NCBI GenBank assembly: GCA_010909165.1
Contig: MU008227.1
Span: forward strand, 114,288-142,421
Length of the DNA: 28,134 bases
From: Anthoceros angustus
Lineage: Eukaryota; Streptophyta; Anthocerotopsida; Anthocerotales; Anthocerotaceae
Direction: 5' to 3'
Part shown: one piece after another, positions 20,521-28,134 of the stretch
Position numbering within the stretch: position 1 is the stretch's first letter
Layout: the number at the start of each line of letters is the position of its first letter
The notes under the pieces: model-generated
The model's database searches: none
Told to the model about the DNA's origin: nothing
Seen by the model: only the letters and a program-made list of their open reading frames with translations
Made by a program: the position numbers and the translations under genes

Positions 20521-21259
20521 CGCCCAAGGAGGAGGTCACCGCGCAGCCCCACCTCGAGCCGGTCCTGCCTCCAGAGAGGGCAAAGGGGCTCCCTGACCCC
20601 TCACCTCCTCCGAGCCCTGTGAGAAAGAGGGCAAAAGGAGTTAGAGGCCAAGAGGGCCAAGAGGGTGAGTCCCTGACCACCACTGTGACCCGAGGGTCCC
20701 GACAGGTCCGAGAACCCACCGACTTACTCGACTGGTATGGAGGTCCTTGGCGGACCGAGATGCCGCCACCAAGGACTTTGTGGCATCTCTCAGGCGTGGA
20801 AGAAACACGGCGAGTCTGCTACCGCCATGGACGGAATGCTTTGGGGTCTGGTACAGAGAAGACCTGTGAAGTGGAGGCCACCCGAGGAGGATGGTGGAAC
20901 CCAAGAGCAAGTGAAGGCCCAGAGGCAAAGGAAAGGCGGAGTCCCCGGATCGAGGAAGGGAAACGGTGGCGGAGCGCGAGGCCCGGCGGTTCAAGCAGAC
21001 TGGTAAGGTTCTTCACCACGAACAAGCAAGCACAGAGGCCCAAGCGGCGAGGACCTTGCAAGTGGGGCGGAGCAAGGAAGGAGGAGGCGAGAGCAGAGAG
21101 CCCGCGAGGCCGAGGCAGGCGGCGACCTGCCACCAAGGCGAGGGGTGAAGGCGGCGGGAGGCCAAGCCGCAAAGAGCGACCGGATCACTACAGACGTGAT
21201 CGAACCGTGGAGAGAGTCGGAGGCACCGAGGTTAACTGAAGGCTAAGGCGCCATGGAGC

Positions 21260-21940
21260 AAGGGTAAAGGAGGAGATGGAGGCCAGACGGGAGATAGGAG
21301 ATCTCCGAGTACACCGGCAGGAAGTAGAGGAGAGGCGCAGATGGAGGATGAAGGACACGCTGAGCTACAACCCAAGATGCGCTTGAGCAGTGATTCTCAA
21401 CGAGAGAATCCACGACTTCGAGCACGAAATAGAGTGCCCAGCCGCCTCAAGACGGAGGAAAATCGGCGACTATCCAAGGAGTTGGACGCTGCGTGCGTAT
21501 GAACCGGAGGAAGTCCGGTGGATGGATATACCGGAGAGAGGAGCGGACCTTCTGCACGTGAGGGAGGAGAGCGCTAGAGGAGGAAAGAAGCCCGCCGATT
21601 ACGAGAGGCGGGAGCCGGGCTCCATGGCGGGGCCGAGTCAAACGACAAAGGGAGGAGGAGCGTGAGCAGGAAAGGCAGGAGGTGACCGAGGCCGCTTTGG
21701 TGGCTCAAGGAGTCCCGCCGCTGGCAAGCGGGCGAGAGACAAGCCGGGCAACAACACTCCCAGAACACCTTATGGCGAGGGAGTATGGGTGCCCGCACAT
21801 GTGGAAGAGGCAATTCAACAAGTCGATTCGACTTTGCCTATTACCACGCCGAGCCCTCAAGGCGCCGGAGGCACCTCACCCCAGAGACGACCGGGCCGGA
21901 AGGCGAGGGAAGAAGGCCGGGAAGACGGGACCCTAGTGGC
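21260..21940 (+). pseudogene. LTR-encoded accessory ORF, coiled-coil and C-terminal part (3' LTR)
   Basis: This copy preserves the coiled-coil segment better than the 5' LTR. An open frame at 21390-21665 reads ILNERIHDFEHEIE and continues through RWMDIPERGADLLHVREESA. Upstream, about 21285-21330 reads REIGDLRVHRQEVEER in a neighbouring frame. Downstream, near 21790-21850, one frame reads VPAHVEEAIQQVDSTLPITT, matching QQVDLTLPITT in the 5' LTR. The peptide match spans independent indels, which supports a former coding role. Function is unknown; a structural or Gag-like role is speculation. Confidence 0.42.
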
Positions 21941-22119
21941 GCTTGGAGATGAGGGAGAGCGGTGAGAGGAGCAGCCGGAGGAGCAACGAGGGAGCGCGGA
22001 TGCGAGGCACCCCGACCTCACCATGGAAGGAGGGGCCAACGAGGAGTCATCGGGAATGCCGGAAGGACTCGAGGAGAGCCACGGAGGAGTCCTGAGGGAG
22101 GAAACCCGGGGGCGAGTGA

Positions 22120-22302
22120 CTGTCCGGACTGAAGGACCGACCAAGTCCTGACCAGAGAAGTCGACCGAGTCCGGACTAAGGAAGTCCGACCTCAAGTCCG
22201 ACCCCAGAAGTCCGGACCCCGAGGTCCGACCCCAGAGACAAGGCCGACTCAGCCGACTCTGAAGGGGACTCGGAGTTCAAGTCGAGACCCCGAGGTCCGG
22301 CT
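22120..22302 (+). repeat. GTCCGAC/GTCCGGAC short-repeat cluster (3' LTR)
   Basis: This cluster is longer than its 5' LTR counterpart. At least seven copies of AGTCCGAC, AGTCCGGAC or AGGTCCGAC lie in about 180 bp, with several followed by CCC. Three copies contain the full 8-bp palindrome GTCCGGAC. Copy number and spacing differ from the 5' LTR, so the array has changed since the LTRs were identical. Confidence 0.6.
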
Positions 22303-23057
22303 GCAAGAAGGAGGAGCCCCTTCGACTTACGCTTAGGGGAGCAGAGGGTGGCCCCACCGAGGGACCTGTGGGAGGCTGTGGGAGGATGACGCCGGTAACG
22401 CGGCTGACCGCCGCCAGAGCCCAACCCGATGTGATTCCGGAGAGAGGAGGCCCCGCCACGGATCATCCGATTGCGCGCCCACAACGTGACGGGAGATTGA
22501 CCACCCATCCCGAGGCGAACCGACCTTCCCACCCCACACGGAAGGAGATAGGGGAGGAAATAGGATGGTAGCCGATTAGGGTATACCGAGCTGGCCATCA
22601 CCGTAATAGGGGTGTAATAAAGACGCCACCTTGGGCGAGTATAAGAGGGCCGAGGCCTAGTAAAGCATCTTTCTTGGTGTTGATGCCGCTGCTCTGCACC
22701 TTGTGAGTCTTCTTGCTAACGTGAGTCCCGAGTCACCGAAAGGTGCACCCTCCGGAGATCGATCAAGGTCCCGTGACGGACTTAACGTGTGGTGGTGTGT
22801 GTGGAAGGACGATCGAGGACCCTTGTTCGCCGAGAGCGCGGTCCAACGCCGAGGACCGGAACGTGAGCCGGAGGTACTTTGAGGGTGTGAGCCGGACGAG
22901 AGGCGCGAGCAACGAGGAGGTCCCGACCGTAGCTACTTGCGCTCTTTTCCAAGGTTGATAAGTGTAGAGAGAGAAGAGAGGAACGGATCAAGAAACGAGT
23001 GACGAACGGACGAAACGGGTCCTTAAACGCTTGGCCACACCGGCCTGTCGTGAACGT

Positions 23058-23065
23058 TATAAATA
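23058..23065 (+). promoter_or_regulatory. TATA box of 3' LTR
   Basis: TATAAATA is conserved at the equivalent position of the 5' LTR box. If active, it could drive transcription into the right flank and the GC-rich block beyond 23.4 kb. Confidence 0.6.
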
Positions 23066-23209
23066 GCTGGGTAAACGAAGATTGAGTAAGTGAAGTGGAC
23101 CAAGAAAGGTGAGAATCACCAAGCGCAAACGGAGCTATCATTCTCTTGGGAACGGACCATACCACAACGACACGGACGCGCTACCGTCCATCACGAAAGT
23201 CGCGCCAAC

Positions 23210-23456
23210 GATATGGCCAAAGTTGAGGGAAAGGTGGTAAGAGAACCAGGCCGCAACTCCGCCGCCTTGGCCTCGGGCCTTCGAGTCCTAGGCGTCCCTC
23301 CCCGCCATTTCAACCTCTCGCCGGAAGCCGCACCCATGGTTCCGAATCCTAATCGCACCTCCGCCGCTAAGCCACGCCGCCACCACTTCGGCCTCACCGC
23401 CTGCTCGCCTGCATCGCAGACTAGCGACGCCACCGTGGCTTCGAGACCGGACCGCC
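23210..23456 (+). repeat. Right flank unit, diverged copy of the left flank unit
   Basis: The unit begins directly after the 3' LTR. Its first 36 bp (23212-23247) are identical to 9203-9238, and the rest aligns with many indels, including the shared words CCCATGGTTCC and CGCCGCCACCAC. Homology ends near 23450, after which the GC-rich block continues without a counterpart on the left. Confidence 0.7.
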
Positions 23457-24470
23457 CGTCGCGGGCTCGAGCTCGCCCGAGCCCAGGGCGCCACGCCCGG
23501 CCGAGTCCTGGGGCGCCCCGCCCGCCGTCAGGCGGATGCCGAGAGGCAGTCGGCCACTCTCCGGCCGAGCGATCGGCCCCGGCCGACGGGCTCGAGCCAA
23601 GTTGCGCGGCCGCCGCCTGCCTCGGCCGCCACACAAGGCCTCGGCCCTGATGGCTCAAATGAGGCCGCCTGCTGCCGGGCGCGCTGGCTCACCACACACA
23701 GACGCCTCGAGGTCAGATCACGCAACGCGGGCATGGCCGGCGGCTCATGACGGCTGGAGGGCTGAGGCGGCGGCCCCGGGTCATTGGCGCTACTGGCTGT
23801 TGGCTGGGCCTCCTACCGAGCCGGAGGCCGGAGGCGCCTGCTCGCTGCTACCCGCGGCCTCAAGCGAGGCCGTGAAGCGCCTGCGCCACGGCCGAGCTGG
23901 GCGGTGCCGAGCCTCCGCCTCGCTACCGCAGGCCTGAAATAAAACCAAAAATGAAAACTGACGGATAAACGCTGGCCGGTCGGCGGTTACTAAGGTGGCG
24001 CCATACCACGGTGTGGGTCAGCCGGGCGGTTGTCGGTACGGGTTTTTAGCCGGCCGCAGCCCCGAAGCGGCACGCACGCGAAGCGGCGATCGAGTCGGGG
24101 GCTGATGCATCGGCCTCTCCGGCAGAGGCCGATTGGTCGGGGCGCAAGGCGACGAGGCGCCGCCTTGCCTGCAGCTCGAGCCCTCGGCCCGAGGTCCGAG
24201 CGAGGCGCCGCGCGTGCGCCGAACCTGCAACGCACCGAACCGGCCGGGCAATCCATCGGGAATCCGCCTACGCCTGCGGGTCCGCCGGCTCGAGCTCGCG
24301 TAGCCAGAGCCACCGCCGAATCACCCACGCCTGCTCGCCGCTCCCAGCCGGTAGCATGAATCCGACGCCTGGTGCTCACAGCCTCGCCCTAGCTCTGGCC
24401 TCCCAATCCGCCGCCGCCGAATCCGCCACGCTTCCCCCGCACCGCCGCTCCCCGCGCCACGCAATCCATG
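23457..24470. other. GC- and CpG-rich block, no gene recognised
   Basis: Most of this kilobase is very rich in G, C and CpG. Long frames are open on both strands (plus 23536-23937, minus 23990-24379), as expected from composition alone, and their translations are Ala/Arg/Pro/Gly-rich without motifs. A short A-rich gap at 23935-23960 splits it into two halves. It could be a CpG-island-like segment, a GC-rich transposon or the 5' part of an unknown gene. The absence of any recognisable domain prevents a coding call. Confidence 0.4.
24109..24133. repeat. Perfect hairpin, 10-bp stem
   Basis: ATCGGCCTCT (24109-24118) pairs exactly with AGAGGCCGAT (24124-24133) around a 5-nt loop, CCGGC. The stem is stable and GC-rich. 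No flanking promoter, T-run or gene indicates a function. Confidence 0.7.
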
Positions 24471-24519
24471 GTTGATATACTTGAGGCGCTAAATATTTAT
24501 TTTTGGAAGACAGTTGAGG

Positions 24520-24905
24520 AGGGCGCGCCCGGCCGGCGCCCATGGGTAGGGCAGGTGTTAGGGGAGGGCGCCGGGCCGGCCGGCGCCCATGGGCAAGGCA
24601 TGGCGTGGGCGCTGGCCGGCCGGCGCCCAAGGACGGCAGCGTTAGGGGCCACGCCGGCCCATGCAGTTAGGGGAGGGCGCTGCCGGCCCATGGGCGGTGG
24701 TGTTAGGGGAGGACGCCGCCGGCCGCCCATGGGTGGTGTTAGGGGAGGGCGCCGGCCGCCCATGGGTGGCGTGTTGGGGGGTGGCCACGCCCATGGGTAG
24801 GGTGTTAGGGGAGGGCGGCCACGGCCGCCCATGGGGGTGGTGTTAGGGGAGGGCGCCACGGCCGCGCCCATGAGTGAGACAGGGGAGGGCGCCGGCCGAC
24901 CGGCG
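24520..24905 (+). repeat. GC-rich minisatellite, 9-10 degenerate units
   Basis: The core word GTTAGGGGAGGG (with variants) recurs at about 24557, 24641, 24666, 24702, 24737, 24771, 24803 and 24842, with a degenerate copy near 24881. Most units are 32-39 bp, two are longer or shorter. Between the cores each unit carries a GGCGCC/GGCCGGC segment and a CCCATGGG palindrome. Unit lengths are not multiples of three, so the Pro/Gly/Arg-rich frames across the array are probably by-products. The array has sharp edges: an AT-rich stretch (AATATTTATTTTTGG) on the left and ordinary sequence on the right. Confidence 0.85.
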
Positions 24906-24939
24906 CCTCCCTTAGCACCATCCTACGGCATAATGAAGC

Positions 24940-25500
24940 TAGGGGGGACAAGAAGGAACGGCAGTATCCTATCACCGATGGAAGGTGTGGCCCATTTGCG
25001 TGAAGGGTTAAAAGATTTGCATCCATAGGTGACGCTGAAGAGTATAAGTGGTGGGAAGCCTGTGGACCGGAAGGAGATTGCTATCATTGTGGAGAATAAC
25101 ATTGGGCTAGTGCTACCCTTGGAAGTGGTTTTCACGCGTAAGTGGATCATACACGACCACTTCAAGTGCTTGATGAAGCTTTGCTAGATGAGGCATTATT
25201 GAGGGACCTCCCACGTGATATGTATTTGGGGCATATCAAAATGCGGGAAGGCAATCTGGAAATGGCACGATGAATGGGGACATAACGGAACCGAGAGGGA
25301 TGTTTCGCGCGGCTGCAATACGGACATGCATAATGTGCCATTCGGATTGGGAGGTCATTGACGTGAAGCTAAACGCACCACACCTCACTTTCTTATCCAC
25401 TAGTATCGGACCGAGCACATAGATGCGTATGAAGGAGATATGTGCAGAACACATAGTCCGCCAGAGTGGTAACCCATCCGTCCAATGCCGAGGAAAAAGG
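24940..25500 (+). pseudogene. Unrecognised protein-like fragment, frameshifted
   Basis: The plus strand reads LSPMEGVAHLREGLKDLHP, a stop, then GGKPVDRKEIAIIVENNIG and VVFTRKWIIHDHFK, to about 25170. In a neighbouring frame, about 25175-25390 reads LLDEALLRDLPRDMYLGHIK, then MREGNLEMARMNGDITEPRG and CIMCHSDWEVIDVKLNAPHL. An earlier frame at about 25030-25080 reads EEYKWWEACGPEGDCYHCG, which has a Cys-x-x-Cys-like pattern. The composition is that of a soluble globular protein, and the frames dovetail on one strand. I do not recognise the family. No start or stop context defines its ends. Confidence 0.4.
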
Positions 25501-25529
25501 GAATAAGATCCATTACCTAAAAACATACA

Positions 25530-26080
25530 GAGGTATTTGTGAATGAAATCATCCCAGACATGGGTTTGTGTTGAACGACGGAAACATCAGATATGCTGGA
25601 CAAAAAGCGATAAGGGATAAGCTCAGTTGCGTGGCTTCATACAACTCGCGAGTGAAAGTGTCAAGATAGTGATGACAATGGAGGAGAAGTCGACCAAGTG
25701 ATGACGATGGATTGAACTCGGGATGAGTGAAACCGAAATCTGCTTCCCGGGTCCCAGAGTTAATGTTGTAAGTCCGGCTGTCGATGTTTCGTGTTAGGAA
25801 ATACCCCCGTGGCTTTTGTGGTGTCATAACAAAACCACATTTCCATCCCAAAATCGAAGTTTATGCCCGGCAGAACGGCCTTCCTCACCGCTCCTACTTT
25901 GCATCATTCCCTAGGTTCGAGGACCACCATTCGGCCACAAACATTGCCGGATGGAAAGTAGTAACTTTATCCGGTGACACCTTTTTTCGGAGTCGCCTAA
26001 TGCCTTCAAAACGCTGCTTTAGGGCCCATCAAAACCCTTCAGAGATTATTTATGAAACCCCTTCGAGATTATTCACCCCC
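25530..26080. other. Stretch without recognised gene
   Basis: Frames are open on both strands for about 100-180 codons (plus from 25784, minus 25549-25851), but neither translation contains a motif I can place, and they contradict each other. I cannot choose a coding strand here. Confidence 0.3.
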
Positions 26081-27270
26081 TTAAAAAATTATCGTGTTAA
26101 GGTCTCTCATAGCTGTACTGCTTACATTCCCACTTCTCAAATATCTCGGCCACATACCTCTAGACTTCTTCATCAACTTTGCCACATGAGTCCGGTTCCT
26201 GTCCACAAGCCTCGTGATACGCACTTGGGCCATGCTTTGTTGCATCCCACTTTGGGATCTTGCCCACCAAGATACACATCCAGCTTCCAACCTACGCCGC
26301 ACTTCAAACCTTCGATCTCCTAGATAGCAACTCACTTCTAATGTAACGACTCGGTCCATGAAAGTAAATGTCTTTCTTGCATCCGCGATCGTGTTGTGGT
26401 CCGTCTACAATCCTCATCTCCCTCCGTGAGTCCTAGGACATATGCATCCATCCACTTGTACTCTTCCTTCAAGGATGAGACAGACGGGACCTTGCCTGGA
26501 AAGAATGATTACCCCCCAAGACGAAAGACTTGTACACACCTTGGTCCACCTTCTCAACGTCCAAATTCTTTTTGTCAGCACACTGTGAAGGATCGACTAT
26601 CACAACCATTGGCGGCACACCACCCACCCAGGATGTTGTTTCATCTTTTGCATCAAAGCCTCCACCCAAGCGAGATCCAGTTTCACCGGCTCACACTCCT
26701 CCGTGGTTTGCAACACTTGATTGGCAGCTTCAAAGTAGACTCCCAAACTCTTTTGATAGCAATACCGTCCTTTCTACGTCCGGCTTTGCATCCGCTCTTA
26801 TTGCAAAGAAGCCTCATCGTAGCGACTGCTACTGCCCTTAGCTTTCTCCACAAACCGCAGCGGTTCATCCTCCTCTCTTCTTTGTTCTCCTCCACAATTG
26901 GGGCTTCCCTTGTTTCCCTTTGATTTCTTGGCTTTCCCATTGTCATAGCACCACTAACTGCTTTGCCAACAAAAGCTTCCTCTCTTCCTTCCCTTGGCGC
27001 ATTTCCGACGATGGGGACTCGCTTGTACCCCTTCTACGATCCAACATACTGGACCTCTCGTGAGCAATCACGGATGGGGAAACCTCGAGATCGCTCTCTT
27101 CGCCGGCCGCCAAGCTTCTCCTCTCGCCAGAGCCACCTTCAGATCCCGATGCCTTCCGACTCGTCCGCAAAATACCATCCGGAAATGCCTCATTGTCCTC
27201 ACTCCCTAGTGTCCTCGCTGCATCTTGCTTTCCTTCCCTTTGCCATGGAGGAGTGCGCATGGGGTCCAAG
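26081..27270 (-). pseudogene. Degenerate coding region, possibly Myb/SANT (trihelix-like)
   Basis: The minus strand carries a chain of protein-like frames. At 26943-27269 the sequence is Ser/Glu/Arg-rich and looks disordered. At 26683-26946 it is basic (MGKPRNQRETREAPIVEENK). At 26469-26669 it contains NLDVEKVDQGVYKSF, a pattern that weakly recalls the third helix region of plant trihelix/Myb-SANT-like proteins. At 26081-26359 it is helical (RSQSGMQQSMAQVRITRLVD), as in their C-terminal coiled coils. Disordered N-terminus, DNA-binding segment and helical C-terminus would fit that architecture, but the conserved tryptophans are not visible and frames shift at least three times. The identification is tentative. 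Confidence 0.3.
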
Positions 27271-28134
27271 TCCGGCCCCGCTCAAAACCCGGACGTCCGG
27301 TGCCGCACATCGGGGCATCACCAGGCGACATGATGAGACGAATGCGCCGGGCTCACCGCCATGACCCATGTGACCATTAGCCAACGGCAAACATTTGCGT
27401 AATCTTTATTCTGGATGCTTTCTAAGCAAAGTGATTGCCGGGTTGTTTCTCAACATGCATCACCGGGTTGTTTCAATATTTGCAGTAAGCATACCATCTT
27501 CTCCATTGCCGGGCTGCATCCTTGCAGATGCCCTTGTTGGTTGCTTCTCACCGTAATTGCTTCGCGCGATGAACCGGTGGGTTGCTTCGAACCGCAGATG
27601 CATTTCACACCGGTACGGTCCACATGCACCGCCACGCCATCGTGAGTATCCCGCCGGCGGATGCACCCCGCCTGGGCGCCATATGGGTGGCGACCGGAAG
27701 TCAAGCCCGCTTTAGCTCCACTAACGGTTTGCCTCACTCCTTCTAAACAAATTTGGTGTATAACCTTGTGGAACACAATGTACCCATCATTGTTTCTCAA
27801 CTCGCAGTAGCCTCACGGACACCTACCGGCAAGACACAGTTGTCAAAAGTCTTGATCGCAGGTGAGTAGACGCGAACGACATTGGGGTTTGCCGTGGTCG
27901 CCTTCACCGCAGGGGAAAATTAGCACCTGGTCATTCTTCTCAACGAAAGTCGCTGCCTCGTCTGGGCCTCACGCCGCCTGGTTTTTTTTTCGGTAGCAGT
28001 GAAATTTTAGAGAGAGAATCGGCCTTTTGGCCATTATTTTACCCAAGATAGTAAAATTCATTACACTATAGTAGAAAACATGCCAAGTGGGGTGGATATG
28101 ATCTACCATCAAGGTGGAAAAGAGCACTAGAGTA
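27271..28134. other. Right-edge stretch, no gene recognised
   Basis: A minus-strand frame at 27450-27800 is open for 116 codons (RNNDGYIVFHKVIHQICLEG), and a short upstream frame near 27850-27900 reads VVRVYSPAIKTFDNCVLPVG. Both look protein-like but are unrecognised. They may be the upstream part of the degenerate unit to the left. A T-run and AT-rich sequence fill 27980-28134, with no terminal repeat visible before the window ends. Confidence 0.3.

Larger units (their letters stand above)
9496..23208 (+). mobile_element. Giant-LTR Ty3/gypsy retrotransposon
   Basis: The element consists of a 5' LTR (9496-13871), a PBS (13875-13890), gag-like, protease, RT/RNase H and integrase remnants, a polypurine tract (18983-18995) and a 3' LTR (18998-23208). 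The protease-RT-RNase H-integrase order places it in Ty3/gypsy (Metaviridae-type), not copia. No chromodomain follows the integrase, which ends in VNGWR-VKKYYV and a stop, so a chromovirus is unlikely. Athila/Tat-like or another non-chromovirus lineage is possible. The internal region is about 5.1 kb, while the LTRs make up nearly two thirds of the element. Every domain is frameshifted, so the copy is non-autonomous. No clean target-site duplication was found; both flanks share only TATG next to the termini. Confidence 0.88.
18998..23208 (+). repeat. 3' LTR, about 4.2 kb
   Basis: It begins TGTGGGCT directly after the polypurine tract and ends CGCGCCAA, one base different from the 5' LTR terminus. 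It is colinear with the 5' LTR but about 165 bp shorter through many scattered 1-10 bp deletions. Some segments absent from the 5' copy are kept here, for example around 21480-21560. Losses have therefore affected both copies independently, or sequencing noise has affected both. The right end joins directly to the duplicated flank unit. Confidence 0.85.

Noticed and set aside
9496-23208. Clean target-site duplication for the LTR element
   Set aside because: Left flank GTATG and right flank CGATATG share only TATG near the termini, and TATG recurs several times in the flank, so no duplication can be claimed.
24468-24871. Pro/Gly/Arg-rich repeat protein encoded by the minisatellite
   Set aside because: Frames are open on both strands, but unit lengths are mostly not multiples of three, so the array is not under reading-frame constraint.
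24557-24881. Telomeric repeat array
   Set aside because: The TTAGGGG word is only part of a 32-39 bp unit and never occurs as short tandem copies.

Overview
The window looks like transposon-dominated nuclear DNA from a streptophyte (a land plant or charophyte alga). The best evidence is a Ty3/gypsy-type LTR retrotransposon whose primer-binding site matches the tRNA-Asp type common in plant gypsy elements, together with a non-LTR retrotransposon (LINE). A charophyte such as Chara is my guess from the general flavour of the sequence and is not demonstrated. I found no intact host gene, tRNA, rRNA or CRISPR array. Almost every protein-like stretch is split by small insertions and deletions, so the calls below are pseudogenes or remnants read across frames.

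Layout. 1-2230: gene-free sequence with AT-rich patches, a 20-bp tandem repeat and two small inverted repeats. 2235-4480 (minus): protein-like but unrecognised degenerate coding sequence. 5146-8060 (minus): a degenerate LINE with an endonuclease (GDFNA motif), a reverse transcriptase (FVDFKRAFDSI and YADD motifs) and a C-terminal region; a weak ORF1-like stretch lies upstream at 8475-8980. 9202-9495 and 23210-about 23456: two diverged copies of one roughly 250-290 bp unit, immediately outside the large element.

9496-23208: a Ty3/gypsy element of about 13.7 kb with unusually long LTRs (9496-13871, about 4.4 kb; 18998-23208, about 4.2 kb). The PBS is at 13875 and the polypurine tract at 18983. 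Between them lie gag-like, protease, RT/RNase H and integrase remnants. Both LTRs carry the same protein-like sequence (a MAPKK start, a hydrophobic/charged domain, a coiled coil and a QQVD-TLPITTPS block) upstream of a TATA box very close to the LTR 3' end. The LTR pair therefore seems to encode an accessory protein within U3. This is the most interesting feature of the window.

23457-24470: a very GC- and CpG-rich block with a 10-bp-stem hairpin. 24520-24905: a GC-rich minisatellite of mostly 32-39 bp units. 24940-25500 (plus): an unrecognised protein-like fragment. 26081-27270 (minus): degenerate coding sequence with a weak resemblance to Myb/SANT-type (trihelix-like) DNA-binding proteins. 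The remainder shows nothing I can name.
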